A DNA stretch of 5,410 bases from positions 1-5,410 of the forward strand of contig DBJG01000013.1 of the NCBI GenBank assembly GCA_002296455.1, given 5' to 3'. Positions 3,349 through 5,410 of this stretch are shown piece after piece; within the stretch, counting starts at the first letter, position 1, and each line of letters opens with the position of its first letter. Under the pieces are notes generated by a model. That model had not been told where the DNA came from and made no database searches. It saw only the letters and a program-made list of their open reading frames with translations. Source of the stretch: Caryophanales bacterium UBA782. Its GTDB lineage: Bacteria; Bacillota_I; Bacilli_A; RFN20; CAG-826. A program made the position numbers and the translations under genes.

Positions 3349-5410
3349 ATGGGAAACAATAGAAAATCGCGAAAGATGGGCTTATTCCTCTTGACGTCTT
3401 TGTTCCTTACTGGGTGCGCAGTGGGTGGCAATTCTAGCCAAGGAAAAAGTTCTTCGCCCCAATCATCACTTGGAGAATCGTCTAGTAGCGAGCCGACCGC
3501 TTCATCGCCTAGCTCTTCTTTGCCAAATAGCCCAGGATCTTCGTCTGACAACAATTATTCTGCTTCTAGCAGTGTGGAAGGCATTTCTTCAATATCTGGG
3601 GCGACATCCGAAGATACCGAACCTGAAAACGCGCAATATATCAGTTATGATCTATTTGGATATGAAGGATATTACGCATATGTGAAGGAGGAAAATCGCG
3701 ATAAAATTGTCGGGCACGTCGATATCCCGTCTCGATATCAAGGGCTACCTGTGGTGGCAATCGGCGGCTATCACGATGATTCCTCGTTTTCGGAATGCCC
3801 ATATCTACAGTCCATCACGATTCCCGATAGCGTTAAATATGTTTGGAGCGCTTTTTACGATTGCCCGTCTCTTGAATCGATTGTGGTCGATAAAAACAAT
3901 ACGGCCTTCGCATCTTATGATGGGGCTCTATTAATAAAACTTGACAAGAATAACCAAAATGCTCATATGATTCTTGAAACATCTGGCGGCTCTTTTTATG
4001 GTTATGACGATGACGTATTAAAGAAAGGTGGTTATGCCCTTTGCTTTTGCCCCCCGGCGAAAAAAAGCCTCTCGATTCCTGACAGCGTTAATTTGATTAG
4101 CGTGTGGGCATTAGGAAAGAGAGATTATTCATATGATAATAGCGGTGGCAAGAATCTTGAGTCGATTGAAGTATCATCAGATAACAAAGTATATTCCTCT
4201 AAGGATGGTGTCCTTTATTCGAAGGACGGAACGGTTCTTGTGCGTTGTCCTAGAGGCAAGAAAGGCACGCTTTCCATACCGGATAATGTAAATGATATTG
4301 GCACTTACGCCCTCAAGGACTGTGGCTCTCTTGAGTGGGTTGAAGTCTCTCCGAATAACCAAACCTACTTCTCTAATGACGGCGCTCTTTATTCAAAAGA
4401 CAGCAAAGAACTCTTATTATGTCCGGAGGGGAGAAAAGGCACATTTCATTTTGCCGATGGTTTTGCATCAATCCCCAATTATGCCTTCTCCGACTGTTCT
4501 TCCCTCGAATCCATTGAGATTCCGGATACCATCACTTCCATCGGAAGTTATGCCTTCTATAATTGTTCTTCTCTTAAGTCGGTAATTATCCCAGATAGCG
4601 TTATTTCGCTTGGTGATTATCTTTTCACGGGTTGTTCTTCCCTTGCAGAGCTCATCATTGGAAACGGGGTAACTTCGCTCGAAAAATCGCTGAGATCCAA
4701 GAAATCCAGCTCCTGGAGCAGCGATGGCGAATCGGTGCCGCTTGAGTCACTTGTCACCCTTGCAATTGGCAATGGGATTAGCGCCATAAGACTATATGAA
4801 TTAGACTCTTGTACCTCCTTAAAAACTCTTAAGCTCGGTTCGAATGTGAAAGAATTTGGTTCTTGGCATAGTAGTAGATATCCGTTTTACGACTTTTTTT
4901 CTCACTTCCCCCTCCTTGAATCGATTTTTGTTTCTTCGGACAATTCGAATTATTCCTCTATCGATGGTGTTCTATACTCAAAAGATGGTAAGGCGCTTTT
5001 ACAATGCCCTGCTGGAAAGAAAGGGGATTTGGTCATACCTGATAATGCAACTTATATTTTCCCTTATGCTTTTTCTAATTGCACTTCCCTCAAATCTATC
5101 GCGATTCCCGATTCCGTCACATCCATCGGCTATGGCGCCTTCTATGGCTGCTCCTCCCTCAAGTCGGTTGTCATCCCCGACTCCGTCACATCCATCGGCG
5201 AATACGCCTTCGCCAGCTGCGCTTCCCTCAAATCAATTGTTATCGGCGATGGCGTCACCTCCATCCTTGACAACGCCTTCCGCGATTGCTCTTCTATTCT
5301 GTCGATAGTCATCCCCGACTCCGTCACCTCCATCGGCGAATACGCCTTCTATGGCTGCGATTCCCTTTCCTACAAGGTCGAAGGCGGCCTCAGGTACCTC
5401 GGCAACGAGA
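3349..5410 (+). CDS. BspA-type leucine-rich repeat surface lipoprotein (3' end beyond window)
   Basis: An open frame of 687 codons continues past the right edge. A lipoprotein signal peptide is clear: basic start MGNNRKSRK, hydrophobic core, lipobox LTGC with Cys23 as the lipidated residue. SD GGAAAGG lies 8 nt before ATG 3349. Residues 24-95 form a Ser-rich linker (about 28 of 71 Ser), a spacer through the cell wall. From residue 96 begin the repeats: a first 'IPSRYQGLPVVAIGG' block usual in the family, then 23-residue BspA (LRR_5) repeats of the type SLKSVVIPDSVTSIGEYAFYGC, clustered at residues 385-440 and 580-671. Between them stand larger modules (about 274-324, 332-384, 527-579, and a degenerate one at about 179-254) with 'DGVLYSKDGK' and 'CP.GKKG'. 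Proteins of this family are surface-exposed and in studied cases bind host or microbial partners; the ligand here is unknown. The promoter has a G9 spacer. From about 5100 codon use shifts to G/C-ending codons and repeats become nearly identical in DNA, suggesting recent expansion or recombination. Confidence 0.93.
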   Translation, partial: MGNNRKSRKMGLFLLTSLFLTGCAVGGNSSQGKSSSPQSSLGESSSSEPTASSPSSSLPNSPGSSSDNNYSASSSVEGISSISGATSEDTEPENAQYISYDLFGYEGYYAYVKEENRDKIVGHVDIPSRYQGLPVVAIGGYHDDSSFSECPYLQSITIPDSVKYVWSAFYDCPSLESIVVDKNNTAFASYDGALLIKLDKNNQNAHMILETSGGSFYGYDDDVLKKGGYALCFCPPAKKSLSIPDSVNLISVWALGKRDYSYDNSGGKNLESIEVSSDNKVYSSKDGVLYSKDGTVLVRCPRGKKGTLSIPDNVNDIGTYALKDCGSLEWVEVSPNNQTYFSNDGALYSKDSKELLLCPEGRKGTFHFADGFASIPNYAFSDCSSLESIEIPDTITSIGSYAFYNCSSLKSVIIPDSVISLGDYLFTGCSSLAELIIGNGVTSLEKSLRSKKSSSWSSDGESVPLESLVTLAIGNGISAIRLYELDSCTSLKTLKLGSNVKEFGSWHSSRYPFYDFFSHFPLLESIFVSSDNSNYSSIDGVLYSKDGKALLQCPAGKKGDLVIPDNATYIFPYAFSNCTSLKSIAIPDSVTSIGYGAFYGCSSLKSVVIPDSVTSIGEYAFASCASLKSIVIGDGVTSILDNAFRDCSSILSIVIPDSVTSIGEYAFYGCDSLSYKVEGGLRYLGNE
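4168..5085 (+). repeat. Three copies of a ~51-53-residue 'DGVLYSKDGK...CP.GKKG' module
   Basis: Copies at about 4168-4320, 4342-4500 and 4927-5085 share V-S-(S/P)-(D/N)-N near the start, then (K/N/I)DG(V/A)LYSKD, then C-P-x-G-(K/R)-K-G, then a BspA-like half repeat (I/F-P/A-D). A fourth, degenerate copy with an insertion lies at about 3883-4120 (DGALLIK, CPPAKKS). The DNA of the copies has diverged, so these are older than the 3' repeats. In many relatives the Cys is Tyr ('YPAGK'); here it is Cys in all copies. Confidence 0.8.
4501..4638 (+). repeat. Diverged 69-bp BspA repeats (central block)
   Basis: Two consecutive 23-codon units (4501-4569, 4570-4638) and the start of a third (4639 onwards) encode SLESIEIPDTITSIGSYAF-type repeats. 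The third unit is interrupted after LEKSL by a Ser-rich insertion (about 4693-4740). Codon choice resembles the rest of the left part of the gene. Confidence 0.8.
5086..5361 (+). repeat. Four tandem 69-bp BspA repeats, near-identical in DNA
   Basis: Units at 5086-5154, 5155-5223, 5224-5292 and 5293-5361 each encode 23 residues. The 42 bases at 5170-5211 and 5308-5349 differ at one position (A/C at the third base of a Thr codon), 138 bp or exactly two units apart. Codons are strongly G/C-ending from 5101 onwards. A further unit begins at 5362 and the array may continue past the edge. Confidence 0.9.

Noticed and set aside
3345..5333. Several frames on both strands over the lipoprotein gene (for example 4856-5308 plus and 5142-5333 minus)
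   Set aside because: They arise from the repetitive coding sequence of the LRR protein; the real frame shows lipobox, linker and regular 23-residue repeats throughout.
5086..5361. Regular 69-bp repeats considered as a CRISPR array
   Set aside because: There are no unique spacers; the period is exactly 23 codons and the frame is open throughout.

Overview
The window looks like chromosome from a low-to-moderate GC Gram-positive (Firmicutes/Bacilli-type, possibly a gut lineage). TGA acts as a stop (ATGA overlap between the two transporter genes) and Trp is read from TGG, so the code is standard and not the mycoplasma code. The genes have A/G-rich Shine-Dalgarno (SD) sites. A lipoprotein with a Ser-rich linker and BspA-type 23-residue leucine-rich repeats is common in uncultured gut Bacilli. 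The taxonomic placement is inference.

Left part (1-2706). A partial membrane sensor gene runs leftwards off the window edge. Its N-terminus has one membrane anchor followed by the extracellular jelly-roll-like domain seen in 7TMR-DISM-type sensor proteins. It diverges from a three-gene operon: a TetR-type repressor, an ABC ATPase and an ABC-2 permease, spaced by 1 nt and by a 4-nt overlap. A 7+7 bp palindrome at the predicted transcription start of the operon is the likely TetR operator. The reading is an autoregulated exporter operon.

Middle part (2707-3348). This 640-base 'intergenic' region holds two notable items. First, a probable type I toxin-antitoxin-like locus: a 28-residue single-helix membrane peptide on the minus strand (2906-2992) with a strong SD, its own promoter and a structured leader, overlapped on the plus strand by a promoter and a strong intrinsic terminator that imply a short antisense RNA. 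Second, a promoter (TTGATA, 18-bp spacer, TATATT) whose spacer contains a run of nine G. This looks like a phase-variation switch for the gene that follows.

Right part (3349-5410). A long open frame continues off the right edge. It encodes a surface lipoprotein: lipobox LTGC, Ser-rich linker, then BspA-like leucine-rich repeats alternating with 'DGVLYSKDGK...CP.GKKG' modules. At about 5100 the third-codon-position GC content rises abruptly and the repeats become nearly identical in DNA, as expected of a recently expanded or recombined array. Together with the poly-G promoter, this suggests a surface protein variable both in expression and in repeat content.
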